Below, one piece after another: positions 32,027 through 42,124 of a DNA stretch of 64,000 nucleotides. This DNA is from Paenibacillus sp. 453mf (GTDB lineage Bacteria; Bacillota; Bacilli; Paenibacillales; Paenibacillaceae). Made by a program: the position numbers and the translations under genes. Where the stretch lies: the NCBI RefSeq assembly GCF_900116105.1, contig NZ_FPAC01000005.1, positions 1-64,000 of the forward strand, read 5' to 3'. The notes beneath the pieces are model-generated. The model was not told the DNA's origin, made no database searches, and saw nothing but the letters and a program-made list of their open reading frames with translations. Each line of letters begins with the position of its first letter. Within the stretch, counting starts at the first letter, position 1.

Positions 32027-34495
32027 GTGTCGAATCAAGTATACGGAAAATCCGCTAAACCATCGAGCGGTATTGATCCAAAGAACCAAATCAGTGTCCA
32101 ACGATGGTTTCTAGTCGTCGGCTTTATCTTATTTATACTCTGGGCTCCGTTCCAGATTGCTCTATTCAATGGACAAATGCTTAATTTCGAAAAGCCAATC
32201 TATTGGGCAGTCCTCATCTCAACGCTATTAATGTTCCTATGGATAGCCAGCTATTATAAAGAAGTCAAGCTTGAATCACAAAGGGATTGGCTGCTTGTAG
32301 CTGTCTTGTTGCTCCCATTAACTTATGTTCTCTCTCTTATATCTGCAGCCTCCTACTATCTAGCAACGAATATGATACTTATTCAGTGTATTTATGCGGT
32401 TGTATTTGTAATTGGAGTGTTTATTCTCCAAAACAAACAAATTAATAATATTATACATTTGGCAATTAAGGGTATTTCATATGTTATTGTAGGATTTGGT
32501 CTATTGAACTGGCTTGGAGGGTCGAATCTGGCAGCGAATCTTGTCGGCTGGTTTACGAGTGCTGTACAGAATGGGAAATATATTGATGCCGTCATGGTGG
32601 ACTCTAATGGACCGCGGTTAACCTCTGTGTTCCAATATGCCAATACATACGCAGCTTTCCTAATGGCACTGCTCTTTGCAACCATCTTTAGCTTAGTTAG
32701 ATCTAAAAAATGGTATGGTCAGTTGACTCATGGATTTATGCTTGTTCCGATTATCGTCTCCATTATGCTGACTTTGTCGAGAACAGGCCTTGTCCTTCTA
32801 CCGATTGTTTTTGTCGTATTATTGCTATTTTTGAAGCCTGCAAAACAAATACTTTGGATTATTTACTGTCTCATAGCAGGCGCGGCGACGGTAATTGTAC
32901 TTAATCCTATTACTTCAGCAGGTCTGGCATTACATGAACAATACTCAGCATCTACAGCTCCAAACGGCTGGATCTATCTGATTGTTGCATCTATTGCTGT
33001 GGCTGTTCTTGCTTGGGTAATTCAAAGCTATGCTGCCTCTCGTTTAACAAACGGCTTGCAGCGCTGGTCTGATCGCAAGTTATCCAGCCTATGGATTCCA
33101 ATTGGCTCTTCCATTGTTGCCATTATTGCAGCCCTGCTGCTTCTGTTTACGAGTCTCAAAAACATTTTGCCAGACAGCATTCAAGTCCGCCTGGAGAACA
33201 TCAACTTTAATCAGCACAGTGTGCTCGAACGATTTACGTTCTATCGGGATGCACTAAAGCTGCTTGCCGATTATCCTATCATTGGAGCCGGCGGTGGAGC
33301 ATGGGCAAGCTTATACGAGACCTATCAAAATAACCCGTACACGAGTCGCCAAGCCCATAACTTTTTCATGCAATATCTCGTAGAGGTCGGTATCCTGGGA
33401 TTCCTTATTTTTATGGCCTTTATGATCTTTATTATCTGGAAATATATTAAAGGATACATTCGTCAGTCTGAAGAAAACCGGGAGTCCCATTTCCTATACT
33501 TCATTATTACGTTCTCTATTTTAGTTCACAGTATTCTGGACTTTAATATGAGTTATGTATTTATGGGAATACTCGTCTTTCTCGGATTCGGCGGAATGGC
33601 GGCTGTCATGGATAATAAGCCAGTGAAGAAATTCAGTTTCAAAGGAGCCGGTACTCGCTATCTATATGTCGGAGCCGTAGGTATTCTGTCTATCTTTGTT
33701 CTATTTACTTCGGTTCGTTACTTGCAGTCCAGCTATGCTGCTGTAGATGCTCAGCAAGTGGTTCAGACGAGCCAGGATTTTAATGAAATCAAGACAGCAC
33801 TCGATAAGGATCTATCCATCCGTGACACTCATCCGGATTCCTTACTGTTGATGGCTGAGATCTACCAGCAGGTCTATTCGCAGACTCAAGATGAACAATA
33901 TTACAATGAGGCACTGGCATGGATTAACAAAGGACTTGAAGATGAGCCCTATAATAAAAACATGCTGAAGCGTAAAATTTCTCTTCTACAGGCAAAAGGG
34001 GAGAATGAGCAAGCTTTTGCTATCCAGGAAGAAAAAGCCGTCAATTTTGCTTGGGATATTGATTGGCACGAGACGCTAATCAGCCAGGCCTTCGAATATG
34101 GTTACCAAGCTCTTGGCAATCAGGATACAGCTAAGAAGGACGAATACTTCGAGGCAGGACTGCAAGCTTACCAGCATGTAGTAGAGGGTATCGAGCATTT
34201 GAAGACCCTGCCTGAAGGACAGCTTCAAGGGCGTGCATTTGAAATCACACCAGCTATTGCTCTGAATGCAGGTAAAATAGAGTTTATGATGAATCAATCT
34301 GCTGAAGCCGCGGCTACCTTGAAGCAAGGTTTGACAGAAGATATGAGTGACCCTGCCAATCAAGAAGTAGCACGGTGGTATCTGGCATCATTGCAAAAAG
34401 CAGGCCAAACAGATGAGCAGGTCTACAATCAGTTAATTGGAATTCAGCCCGAAGCTGATGAGCAAATCGATCAGTTAGCCTCTTTAAATTTCTAG
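32027..34495 (+). CDS. O-antigen ligase/polymerase (WaaL/Wzy_C) family protein with C-terminal TPR region
   Basis: 822 aa. About 12 TM helices (residues 25-570) hold the Wzy_C signature: LENINFNQHSVLERFTFYRDALKLL, YPIIGAGGGAW, then RQAHNFFMQYLVEVGILGF with the key His. Residues about 590-815 are soluble, helical and TPR-like (LLLMAEIYQQVYSQ..., EQYYNEALAWINKGL...). Such proteins move lipid-linked glycan to an acceptor; in S-layer clusters the acceptor can be protein (WsaB type). GTG start with AAGGAG 10 bases upstream. Transcribed away from the operon, with its own promoter. Confidence 0.88.
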   Translation: MSNQVYGKSAKPSSGIDPKNQISVQRWFLVVGFILFILWAPFQIALFNGQMLNFEKPIYWAVLISTLLMFLWIASYYKEVKLESQRDWLLVAVLLLPLTYVLSLISAASYYLATNMILIQCIYAVVFVIGVFILQNKQINNIIHLAIKGISYVIVGFGLLNWLGGSNLAANLVGWFTSAVQNGKYIDAVMVDSNGPRLTSVFQYANTYAAFLMALLFATIFSLVRSKKWYGQLTHGFMLVPIIVSIMLTLSRTGLVLLPIVFVVLLLFLKPAKQILWIIYCLIAGAATVIVLNPITSAGLALHEQYSASTAPNGWIYLIVASIAVAVLAWVIQSYAASRLTNGLQRWSDRKLSSLWIPIGSSIVAIIAALLLLFTSLKNILPDSIQVRLENINFNQHSVLERFTFYRDALKLLADYPIIGAGGGAWASLYETYQNNPYTSRQAHNFFMQYLVEVGILGFLIFMAFMIFIIWKYIKGYIRQSEENRESHFLYFIITFSILVHSILDFNMSYVFMGILVFLGFGGMAAVMDNKPVKKFSFKGAGTRYLYVGAVGILSIFVLFTSVRYLQSSYAAVDAQQVVQTSQDFNEIKTALDKDLSIRDTHPDSLLLMAEIYQQVYSQTQDEQYYNEALAWINKGLEDEPYNKNMLKRKISLLQAKGENEQAFAIQEEKAVNFAWDIDWHETLISQAFEYGYQALGNQDTAKKDEYFEAGLQAYQHVVEGIEHLKTLPEGQLQGRAFEITPAIALNAGKIEFMMNQSAEAAATLKQGLTEDMSDPANQEVARWYLASLQKAGQTDEQVYNQLIGIQPEADEQIDQLASLNF

Positions 34496-34506
34496 CACTA
34501 CAACAA

Positions 34507-34547
34507 AGCAGCGAGTCGAAGGATTTTCTTCAACTCGCTGCTTTTTT
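34507..34547. terminator. Bidirectional terminator
   Basis: AGCAGCGAGT (34507-34516 region) pairs with ACTCGCTGCT (34533-34542), followed by six T on the plus strand. It lies between the converging ligase-like gene and galU. Confidence 0.85.
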
Positions 34548-34564
34548 AAAACCATGATATCTGC

Positions 34565-35446
34565 TTATTTCAAAGTCCGATAAGATCTCAAGAGCTCCTC
34601 CAGATATTCACTCAATCCTTCACGAAGTTCTTCACGCTGCATCGCGTAATGAAGGGTCGTTTGAATAAATCCTAGCTTCTCTCCGACATCATGACGAGTC
34701 CCATCGAAATGGTATGCCAAAATGTCCTTGCTTGCACCCAGTGTCGCGATGGCATCCGTCAGCTGGATTTCTCCATTCACTCCAGTATGTTGATTCTCCA
34801 AAATATTAAATATATCCGGGGTCAATATATATCTTCCCATTATCGCAAGATTAGATGGGGAGCTCCCTACCGGAGGTTTCTCCACTAAATTATTCGCTGT
34901 ATATACTCTGTCTTCAATTTGATTTCCCTCTATAATCCCATACCTCGATACTTGTTCCCAAGGAACGGGCTGAACCCCGACTACAGGCTGCTCATATTGC
35001 TCATAGATTCCCATCATTTGCTGCAAACAAGGCGGATCGGATTCAACAATATCATCTCCAAGCAATACGGCAAACGGCTCATTACCTATAAATTTACGAG
35101 CACACCAGATTGCGTGCCCGAGTCCCTTAGGCTCCTTCTGTCTGATATAATGGATATCTGCCATTTCAGAGGACTTCCGAACTTCTTCAAGCAATCCCCA
35201 TTTTTGTTTCGATGCCAGGTTATGCTCCAGTTCAAAATAGTTGTCAAAATGATCCTCAATTGCTCTTTTTCCTTTACCTGTCACGATAATAATATCTTCA
35301 ATTCCGGAGGCCACCGCCTCTTCAATTATGTATTGGATCGTAGGCTTGTCTACGATAGGCAGCATTTCCTTGGGCATAGCTTTGGTCGCTGGCAGGAATC
35401 GCGTGCCTAAACCAGCTGCAGGTATTATTGCTTTTCGAATCTTCAT
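34565..35446 (-). CDS. galU: UTP-glucose-1-phosphate uridylyltransferase
   Basis: Makes UDP-glucose for glycans, lipid anchors and the initiating transferase. 293 aa. [31 protein letters not shown] (about 4-34), [25 protein letters not shown] and HDVGEKLGF. The start at 35446 has AAGGAG nine bases upstream; the frame extends to an ATG at 35464 that would swallow the RBS. It closes the right end of the glycan cluster. Confidence 0.95.
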   Translation of the reverse strand: MKIRKAIIPAAGLGTRFLPATKAMPKEMLPIVDKPTIQYIIEEAVASGIEDIIIVTGKGKRAIEDHFDNYFELEHNLASKQKWGLLEEVRKSSEMADIHYIRQKEPKGLGHAIWCARKFIGNEPFAVLLGDDIVESDPPCLQQMMGIYEQYEQPVVGVQPVPWEQVSRYGIIEGNQIEDRVYTANNLVEKPPVGSSPSNLAIMGRYILTPDIFNILENQHTGVNGEIQLTDAIATLGASKDILAYHFDGTRHDVGEKLGFIQTTLHYAMQREELREGLSEYLEELLRSYRTLK

Positions 35447-35513
35447 TCCATAATTCTCCTTCATACTAGAATAAATTCATTATAACGGAATGAACTGGAA
35501 ACTTCTCTAATCA

Positions 35514-35562
35514 GAATCAATTTCATAACTTTTTAAAACAACGAATAGGGAATTGATTCAGC
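35514..35562. repeat. Partial copy of the MITE-like terminal repeat
   Basis: GAATCAATTTCATAA (35514-35528) is identical to the left end of the element at 6190. AATTGATTCAG (35551-35561) matches its right end. Only about 22 bp of core remain and no target duplication is seen, so it looks like an internally deleted copy. Confidence 0.5.
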
Positions 35563-35633
35563 ACTTGAAACTTTTCAATTGATGATATTAATATCTCTAC
35601 ATAATGATGTTCATGCAATAAACATTTCACTAG

Positions 35634-35671
35634 GAAAAAGAGCCCCTCTCTTCATTTGAAGAGAATGGCTC
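35634..35671 (-). terminator. Terminator after the U32 gene
   Basis: GAGCC (35640-35644) / GGCTC (35667-35671), with CTCTTC/GAAGAG inside. On the minus strand a U-run follows (A-run 35635-35639). Confidence 0.8.
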
Positions 35672-35689
35672 CATTTAATTTAATTTAAT

Positions 35690-38203
35690 TTATTTCACCA
35701 ATTGCCCGCGTGTTACGCCGAGCTGGTTGGTTGCTTTGAGTGTCTTCCATACCTGTGTACCGCTGATCTCGCCGCGAAGTGCACGGTTGTACAGTCCAAG
35801 TACCTCACGCACCTGCTCTGGTGTCTCTTCCAGAAACTCCACGCGGTAGCGGGATACACCAAGATCCATGAAGTTCGTCAGGTACTCGGCACCGGATTGC
35901 TCAACGGCATTATATACCGTGTTCCGGCAGCCCTCATCGACACGCACCGGATGGGACATGCCAATACGGTCCTGCAGAGATACGCTGTGATCTTCACATG
36001 GACGTCCGCAGTTCGTGTAATCCGTTCCTTCACTGAGGAATGTACAGTACACACAGTGCTCTGTATGGAACATCGGCAAATGCTGATGAATAACAACTTC
36101 CATCTTGTCCGTACGGGAACGCTCAAGCAGATCGACCATTTGCTGAATGTTCAAATCATAAGATGGAGTAACCGCATCACAGCCTGCTTCGAGGAACAGC
36201 TCAACCGCTTTATGGTTGGCGATGTTCAGCGAGAAGTCACCGATCAGCTCCGGATGATTCGCCTCCGGATTCTCCATACGATGACGCAGGTAGAAATACA
36301 GTGCGCCTGTATTACGAACCAGCACCGCGTCTGGCTTCAGACGCAGGATGTTGTTATGGTAGCCGTTCTCACCAGGCATGTGGATGCGTGGTGTAACGAG
36401 TGCGATCTTCTTGCCTGCTGCATGCACCATTTCAACCGCTGCCGGGAACTGCTTGATGAATTCAAAGTCGGCATAAATAAAGTCTACACCGGCTTCAAGG
36501 CAAGCCTCTACTTGAGGAAGGCTGCGGCATAAAGCGGTCAGCTCCGCTGCACCGCGCTTCACCGCTGGAGCTGGCTTAACGGAGTCACCGTAAACCTCCA
36601 CTTCACGCTTAACGTACACTGGCGGCTTCGGACGCTCACCTGCCAGCATTTCCACCGCCTGACGGCGAATGTTGTTCAGCTCGCGCATCGGAATAATGAT
36701 GTCCCCATGCAGCTGCACATCCAGCTCCTCCAGCTGGTACACTGTACCACCCAGTCGTCCAAATTGCTCTTCGAGCAGCTCCGCGTTCATCGGGCGTTTC
36801 TTCGCCATTTCGAGCTCCATCTCGGAATTCACCTGAACGGTGGTACCTTTCTGCACATCGGTCCACCAGGTTTCAAGTGGCTGCCCCGGTCTACCTACTG
36901 CCTTCACATGAACCGGGAAGACACGATATGGCTTCTCTGTCTCATAGCTTTGACGAAGGCGCTTGTCGAGCGCCGGGTCATTGGTCTTCCAGATCCGGTC
37001 ACCTTCGTGCAGACGACGCAGATCCACGTCACTGCGGCCCGGCACGATATCGATAATCCAGCCTTCGCCAGCTTCGCCTTCGATCTTGACGCCTTTACGG
37101 CGAATATCATAGACGCGTCCGCCTTCTTCGCGTTTGGTCGGGTCGCCGGCATCAAACACGATACCGTCTCCACGCTTCAGCGGAGCTTCCAGTTTACATA
37201 CAACGCCGTCGCGAAGTATTTTTTCCACACGACCCAAATATACACCACGGCTCTTCGGAAACGTTCCGTCCACCAGCTTCTTGTTGTTTGTTCCTTCAAG
37301 GAAGCCATGCGTGAAGCCACGGGAGAAGCTCTGCTGCAGCTCACGAATTTCCTCAGTGCTGATCGGATCTTTAACCCCGTCAAAATAAGCATCAATTGCT
37401 TTACGATATTTGCTTACCACATTCGCCACATATTCCGGTGTCTTTAGACGCCCTTCAATCTTGAAGGAAGTTACACCCGCTTCAATCAGCTCAGGCATAA
37501 TGTCGATTGCAGCCAGATCTTTTGGAGACAACAGGTAAGCAACATCGCCCATCGGCTTCTGCTCACCATCAACCATCAGATCATAGGGAAGACGGCAGGC
37601 CTGCGCGCACTCACCGCGGTTCGCAGAGCGTCCGCCCCACATCTCAGAAGTCAAGCATTGACCCGAGTAAGAGACGCAGAGTGCACCATGCACGAATACT
37701 TCCATCGGCAGCTTGGCTTGTTCCCCGATTTTTTGAATCTGCTTCAGGTTGTTCTCACGGCCTAGTACGACGCGTTCAATATCAAACGGCTTCGTAAACT
37801 CAACCGCCTCCGGTGAAGTAATCGTCATCTGTGTTGAACCGTGAATGGGGAAATCCGGTGAGATTTCGCGAATCAGCTTCACAAGACCCAGATCCTGTAC
37901 AATTACGGCATCCACGCCTGCATCCACACAAGCATCGACTAATTTTTTTGCGTCCGCCAGTTCATTTTCAAATACCAATATGTTAAACGTCAAAAAGCCT
38001 TTGACTCCATAGCTATGCAAAAAAGCCATAATCTCCGGCAGCTCTTCCATCCGAAAATTATTTGCTCTTGCGCGGGCATTAAACTTTTCCACACCGAAAA
38101 AGATCGCATCTGCGCCGTTCGCTACTGCTGAACGCATACAATCCCAATCGCCGGCAGGTGCTAACAGCTCGACATCTTCTCTTCTCAATGCTTTTGTATT
38201 CAT
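35690..38203 (-). CDS. U32 family peptidase / RlhA-like RNA-hydroxylation protein
   Basis: 837 aa. N-terminal U32 domain: ELLAPAGDWDCMRSAVANGADAIFFGVEKFNARARA, then EVFVHGALCVSYSGQCLTSEMWGGRSANRGECAQACRLPY with its conserved Cys cluster, and FKIEGRLKTPEYVA. A middle DUF3656-like region follows (about 380-560). The second half repeats a U32-like barrel and has a second Cys group (HCVYCTFLSEGTDYTNCGRPCEDH). E. coli members RlhA and TrhP hydroxylate rRNA or tRNA with prephenate; protease activity in the family is doubtful. ATG at 38203 follows AGGAGG at four bases. Exact substrate unknown. Confidence 0.88.
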   Translation of the reverse strand: MNTKALRREDVELLAPAGDWDCMRSAVANGADAIFFGVEKFNARARANNFRMEELPEIMAFLHSYGVKGFLTFNILVFENELADAKKLVDACVDAGVDAVIVQDLGLVKLIREISPDFPIHGSTQMTITSPEAVEFTKPFDIERVVLGRENNLKQIQKIGEQAKLPMEVFVHGALCVSYSGQCLTSEMWGGRSANRGECAQACRLPYDLMVDGEQKPMGDVAYLLSPKDLAAIDIMPELIEAGVTSFKIEGRLKTPEYVANVVSKYRKAIDAYFDGVKDPISTEEIRELQQSFSRGFTHGFLEGTNNKKLVDGTFPKSRGVYLGRVEKILRDGVVCKLEAPLKRGDGIVFDAGDPTKREEGGRVYDIRRKGVKIEGEAGEGWIIDIVPGRSDVDLRRLHEGDRIWKTNDPALDKRLRQSYETEKPYRVFPVHVKAVGRPGQPLETWWTDVQKGTTVQVNSEMELEMAKKRPMNAELLEEQFGRLGGTVYQLEELDVQLHGDIIIPMRELNNIRRQAVEMLAGERPKPPVYVKREVEVYGDSVKPAPAVKRGAAELTALCRSLPQVEACLEAGVDFIYADFEFIKQFPAAVEMVHAAGKKIALVTPRIHMPGENGYHNNILRLKPDAVLVRNTGALYFYLRHRMENPEANHPELIGDFSLNIANHKAVELFLEAGCDAVTPSYDLNIQQMVDLLERSRTDKMEVVIHQHLPMFHTEHCVYCTFLSEGTDYTNCGRPCEDHSVSLQDRIGMSHPVRVDEGCRNTVYNAVEQSGAEYLTNFMDLGVSRYRVEFLEETPEQVREVLGLYNRALRGEISGTQVWKTLKATNQLGVTRGQLVK

Positions 38204-38489
38204 ATATCCTCCTAAACCTGATCCAAACAGGCTTTTTTTACTTTGCCAATATCCTAATACAACGTCCAATTCATTAACTATATACTCTATCAGTGTAGCC
38301 ATTCCTATAAACAACTATAATAGTGTATCAAATCCTTGTTCTTTCCTCTACTACTTCCTGAAAAAACCGAAATTTCCGTCCATTCTCCATGGACTTTTCT
38401 ATTAATAGTGTATTGAAAAGCTTTCTCTAAATCTATAAAAAAAGAACCAGCATGCCAAAAAAAGCTCTGCCAGTCCTTCACCACATCAA

Positions 38490-40388
38490 CTATTTATTAA
38501 ATGAAAAAGATTCAAGCGTCTTCGAGAGGGCATTCAGCTGTACTTCCGTTCGATTCGCATCATTTAATACCGCGGTCACGGTGTAAGTAATGCCGTCATG
38601 CTCAAATACAAGCTGCCTGCCTTGCATAGGAACATCCTTCTCGACTTCATGATAAGTGAACTCTGTCGCCGGTTCTCCGGCAAAGGTCACATTCTTCGTA
38701 TCGGTCACACGGAAATCTTTGCGGCTCTGGGCCGCTTCAGCATAAGATTCACGGAGCTGACTGACTGCCATCTCTACAGATACTTCCTTATCCACATGTA
38801 TGGAGAAAAACCCTCCTGTAAACTGATACGCTACAATCGTGGACTCAAATCGGTTCTCCACCGGTGTCCAGTATCTCGGTATATCAAGCGTGTAGCCGTA
38901 TGTTTTGGAAGTCCGGGTGATCATGCTCGACTTATTCACTAAGTAAGGATCTTCGCCGAGCTTGCCGAAATTTTCAGAGACTGTATCATAATCAATTTCA
39001 AGCGAAGCCAGAATCTCTTCGAATAAGTCCTCATCCCCTGCTGCCGCTTCGGGTACAGCATATTCCAAATAGTAGCGATATCCGTTCTCTTGAATCAGCA
39101 CATTATACTCCGTTGTCCAGCCATCTCCAAAATCGTATTGGAACTGGTTCACCTGAGCGTCCTTGCCTGCTACGTTCAGCGTATAGGAATCGACTTCCCG
39201 GTGAGCATCCTCTACGAACACATCCCGCATCCACTGGTTCAGCTTGTCGCTCCAATCCTTGAGCGATGCCCCTTCCGGTACCGAGGTCACTTGGAGGGAT
39301 AAATGTGTTCCTTCCTCGCTCTCGTATACCAGGGACTGATTATCCTTGTCCCACTCTGCAGGCACTGACAAGGCGATGCCATAATCTTCGTTGTACACTT
39401 TCGTCATGCCATTCTCAACCGTGGACAAGTCCTTCATTGTCGTATCCGATGTGTTGAATGATGTACGGAAGGAATTCAGCAGTGGGGCATACTGTTGCAA
39501 ATCCTTGTAATTAACAGCCTCATAATCGGAAAAATAGACTTCATACAAGCGCCCATTATCATAGTATTGTCTCGCTTCCCAGAACATACCGTCCCCATCC
39601 TTGGTCACGATACGGGCATAAGGGGTAACAGCCTCTCCATAGGCTTCCCGGTCCATTACAATCTCACCCATGTCTTTGGCGTCCTGAACAAGCTGCTGCA
39701 GCATATCTTCGGCATCCAGCTCTACTTCCTGATCGCTGACCAGAACTTCAAGATAATATGTTCCTTCCGCGTTCATGAAGCTCGTAAAATCCTCACTCTC
39801 ATTGTAAGAACCGCCCACAATAAGTCCGGTTGGATAGTTCATAGACCATTCATAGTAACTGTTCCCTATCTTTGTTTTGCCTAGATCCGTATCAATTTCG
39901 CTCTCATTCGGGGCTTCAGCACCGTTCGCCTTCATGCGAATGACCAGCTCACCATGATCTGACTTGTGAAGCGAGGCTCCAATTCCGGCAGCTACAGGAC
40001 GCAGTGGCACCATGAGCACATCCTTCACCATCTTAGGAGCAGCAGTCATTTCTACTTTTTCCCCATCGATCCAGGCGATCTTGCTGCCGATGGTGAGAGC
40101 AACCGTATGAGGACCATCCATCACTTTGACGACATCCTCCCCGGATAGACGAATCTCGCTATTAAAAGCTTTTTTGAACACCCCAACCGGGACCATCAGC
40201 GTTCCCTGCTCATTGTAGGGCATTTGAATCGTTTGATTCTCTCCATTGATGGTTGCCGTCTGGCTTCCCGTCTTCAATCTAAGCTCTTCAGTAAGACCTG
40301 AAGCTGCAGCCGGCTGAACTACACTGCTTAACACGATTGTGCCTGTCAACAGCGCTGTTGTAAGGGTACGTACCGTTCTAGTATTCAT
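38490..40388 (-). CDS. Secreted protein with copper-amine-oxidase-like stalk domain and PsbP-like repeats
   Basis: 632 aa. Sec signal peptide (about 1-29, cut near AAASG). Then a CuAO_N1 stalk domain (about 35-150: INGENQTIQMPYNEQGTLMVPVGVFKKAF..., WIDGEKVEMTAAPKMVKDVLMVPLRPVAAGIG), a domain common in Paenibacillus envelope proteins and not copper-dependent. Three related segments of about 150 aa follow (near 160-310, 330-470 and 490-630), each starting with Y-x-W/YGIALSVPAEW/YGYTLDIPRYW-like blocks as in PsbP/MOG1 folds. Function unknown. The start overlaps the HtrA-like stop by 4 bp, so the two probably work together at the cell surface. Confidence 0.8.
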   Translation of the reverse strand: MNTRTVRTLTTALLTGTIVLSSVVQPAAASGLTEELRLKTGSQTATINGENQTIQMPYNEQGTLMVPVGVFKKAFNSEIRLSGEDVVKVMDGPHTVALTIGSKIAWIDGEKVEMTAAPKMVKDVLMVPLRPVAAGIGASLHKSDHGELVIRMKANGAEAPNESEIDTDLGKTKIGNSYYEWSMNYPTGLIVGGSYNESEDFTSFMNAEGTYYLEVLVSDQEVELDAEDMLQQLVQDAKDMGEIVMDREAYGEAVTPYARIVTKDGDGMFWEARQYYDNGRLYEVYFSDYEAVNYKDLQQYAPLLNSFRTSFNTSDTTMKDLSTVENGMTKVYNEDYGIALSVPAEWDKDNQSLVYESEEGTHLSLQVTSVPEGASLKDWSDKLNQWMRDVFVEDAHREVDSYTLNVAGKDAQVNQFQYDFGDGWTTEYNVLIQENGYRYYLEYAVPEAAAGDEDLFEEILASLEIDYDTVSENFGKLGEDPYLVNKSSMITRTSKTYGYTLDIPRYWTPVENRFESTIVAYQFTGGFFSIHVDKEVSVEMAVSQLRESYAEAAQSRKDFRVTDTKNVTFAGEPATEFTYHEVEKDVPMQGRQLVFEHDGITYTVTAVLNDANRTEVQLNALSKTLESFSFNK

Positions 40389-41626
40389 TGTTCTACCTCA
40401 TCCCATGCTTCGTCTTCGACTGAAACGACCGTATTCTCACCCTGCGTCAATACCAAATATCGTGTTACGATGTCTCCATCTGACTGCATGAGCAGCTTCA
40501 CTCTCTGGCCAGGCAGATATTTCTTAAGCAGCTCATTAATATCAACTACCGAAGTAACCCGGACACAGTCTATGCTGTACAGCACGTCACCCTCTTGGAT
40601 TTTGGCCTTGTCTGCTTCATTTGTGTGGACACTCGTTACGGTCAAAGGATCGTCAGTAGGCAGCCCCACAATGGCCGACCAGCTCTCCTCCAGCGTAAGC
40701 CCCAAACTTGCGCGCTTGACTTCTCCATATTTAAAGTAATGATTTAATACATAATGCACCGTCTCAGCAGGGATCGAGAAGCCTGTATTCTCCACGCCAA
40801 CGGCTGCATACTTCATCGTGTTAATCCCGATCACTTCACCTTTCAAATTCACGAGCGGTCCGCCGCTGTTACCCGGGTTAATGGCTGTATCGCTCTGAAT
40901 CAGACGATAGGATGCATTCACCCCTCGATTGAGCCCGCTGACCACACCCACTGTAGCTGAATTACGCAGTGAAAAAGACACCGGTGTTCCAATCGCAATG
41001 ACCGTCTCGCCCACCCGCATATTGGAAGAGGAGCTGGCAAGCTTCGCGGGCTTCAGTGATTTCGCATTGATCTTAATCAGTGCAAGATCACTGGTCGGAT
41101 CGCTGTAGCTGTCGGTAATCTTATAAGTCTTACCGTCAGATGTGACTACAACTGCATTGGTTAAACCGTCGATGACATGGGCATTCGTCACAATCCATCC
41201 ATTGGACTTCACTATGACACCCGTTCCATGCGTCAAATTATAGCGGTCTGAGCCGCCTCCCTCTTCACCTGCATCCGGGCGCCCTATAATCCCAACAACA
41301 GATGGGGATACAGCCTCTACTACCTCCGGTATCTCATCCTGCGCGGTATAAATAAACGTTCCTGTCTTCGCGTCATACTGACCTGTGCCGCCTAACGCTT
41401 TAATAAGGTCTTTTGAATTTATGTATATTTGATCATCCTGGAGCTTGGCATTCAGCTTGACGCTGGCTCCTTCTATCACAGCAGGGTTAATCGCACTTGC
41501 TATGATTGCTGCAACAGTTGCTGCTGTGATTCTAGTTCTTACCCTATATAGATTGGTATTTGTATCGTTATTTCTAACGTTATTTTCGTTTCTATCTCTG
41601 GTACTATTCATACTATTACGTTTCAA
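40385..41626 (-). CDS. HtrA/DegP-like membrane-anchored serine protease with stalk-like segment
   Basis: 413 aa. Basic, Asn-rich N-terminus, one TM anchor or uncleaved signal (about 30-52), and a short partial CuAO-type stalk motif (KLNAKLQDDQIYINSKDLIKALGG, about 57-80). Then an S1C protease with the full triad: TNAHVIDG (His), TSDLALIKI (Asp) and NPGNSGGPL (Ser). A C-terminal PDZ domain (about 310-395) has EGDVLYSIDCVRV in place of the usual G-D-xI-xxNG. It probably degrades or chaperones misfolded envelope proteins. Overlaps the downstream stalk-domain gene by 4 bp. Confidence 0.88.
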   Translation of the reverse strand: MKRNSMNSTRDRNENNVRNNDTNTNLYRVRTRITAATVAAIIASAINPAVIEGASVKLNAKLQDDQIYINSKDLIKALGGTGQYDAKTGTFIYTAQDEIPEVVEAVSPSVVGIIGRPDAGEEGGGSDRYNLTHGTGVIVKSNGWIVTNAHVIDGLTNAVVVTSDGKTYKITDSYSDPTSDLALIKINAKSLKPAKLASSSSNMRVGETVIAIGTPVSFSLRNSATVGVVSGLNRGVNASYRLIQSDTAINPGNSGGPLVNLKGEVIGINTMKYAAVGVENTGFSIPAETVHYVLNHYFKYGEVKRASLGLTLEESWSAIVGLPTDDPLTVTSVHTNEADKAKIQEGDVLYSIDCVRVTSVVDINELLKKYLPGQRVKLLMQSDGDIVTRYLVLTQGENTVVSVEDEAWDEVEQ

Positions 41627-41725
41627 ATGGCTTCACCGATTCCTCTCTTAATCTATCATTCCCGCGCTCTTATGTGACATTATGAATTCATACGCCAGCT
41701 GTTATTTCTTCTTCAAAAGAGGATT

Positions 41726-41760
41726 AAAAAACACCTTCCCTTCACACAGGGGAAAGTGTT
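41726..41760 (-). terminator. Terminator after the small membrane protein gene
   Basis: Imperfect stem AACACCTTCCC / GGGGAAAGTGTT (41729-41760). On the minus strand six U follow (41725-41730). Confidence 0.75.
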
Positions 41761-41790
41761 CTGCAGAGCTAACTTATGCTGTATGTAACC

Positions 41791-42000
41791 CTAACTCAAC
41801 CAATGCTTGATCATCGCATAATCGGTAATTAAAAATACGATTAAGCTGACAACACCAAAGGCAATGGCAAACAGATTCTTCTTGGGTGCTTTGATAAGCC
41901 GAACCACACCGATGAAGATAATAATTGTAAACAAGATGACGAAAATATCAAATCCGTTAAATTTAGAAGTTGTGCCTCCAGCTTCCGCTAATAGCAGCAT
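41791..42000 (-). CDS. Small two-helix membrane protein (DUF2759-like)
   Basis: 69 aa with two TM helices (about 18-36 and 43-61) joined by a basic loop RLIKAPKKN. The pattern, with KNxFAIxF after the basic loop, recalls DUF2759 proteins of Bacillus such as YqgW, whose function is unknown. It has its own terminator, so it is probably a single-gene transcript. Confidence 0.6.
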   Translation of the reverse strand: MLLLAEAGGTTSKFNGFDIFVILFTIIIFIGVVRLIKAPKKNLFAIAFGVVSLIVFLITDYAMIKHWLS

Positions 42001-42124
42001 ACATGCGCCCCCTTATGACGAGATATCGTACACGTACAAGCGTTTACACCTTCTTCTATGTTATCTTCATCGCCCCGGTTTAGCAAGACTTTTCATCCAG
42101 AAAATCTAAAATAATCCAATTGGT

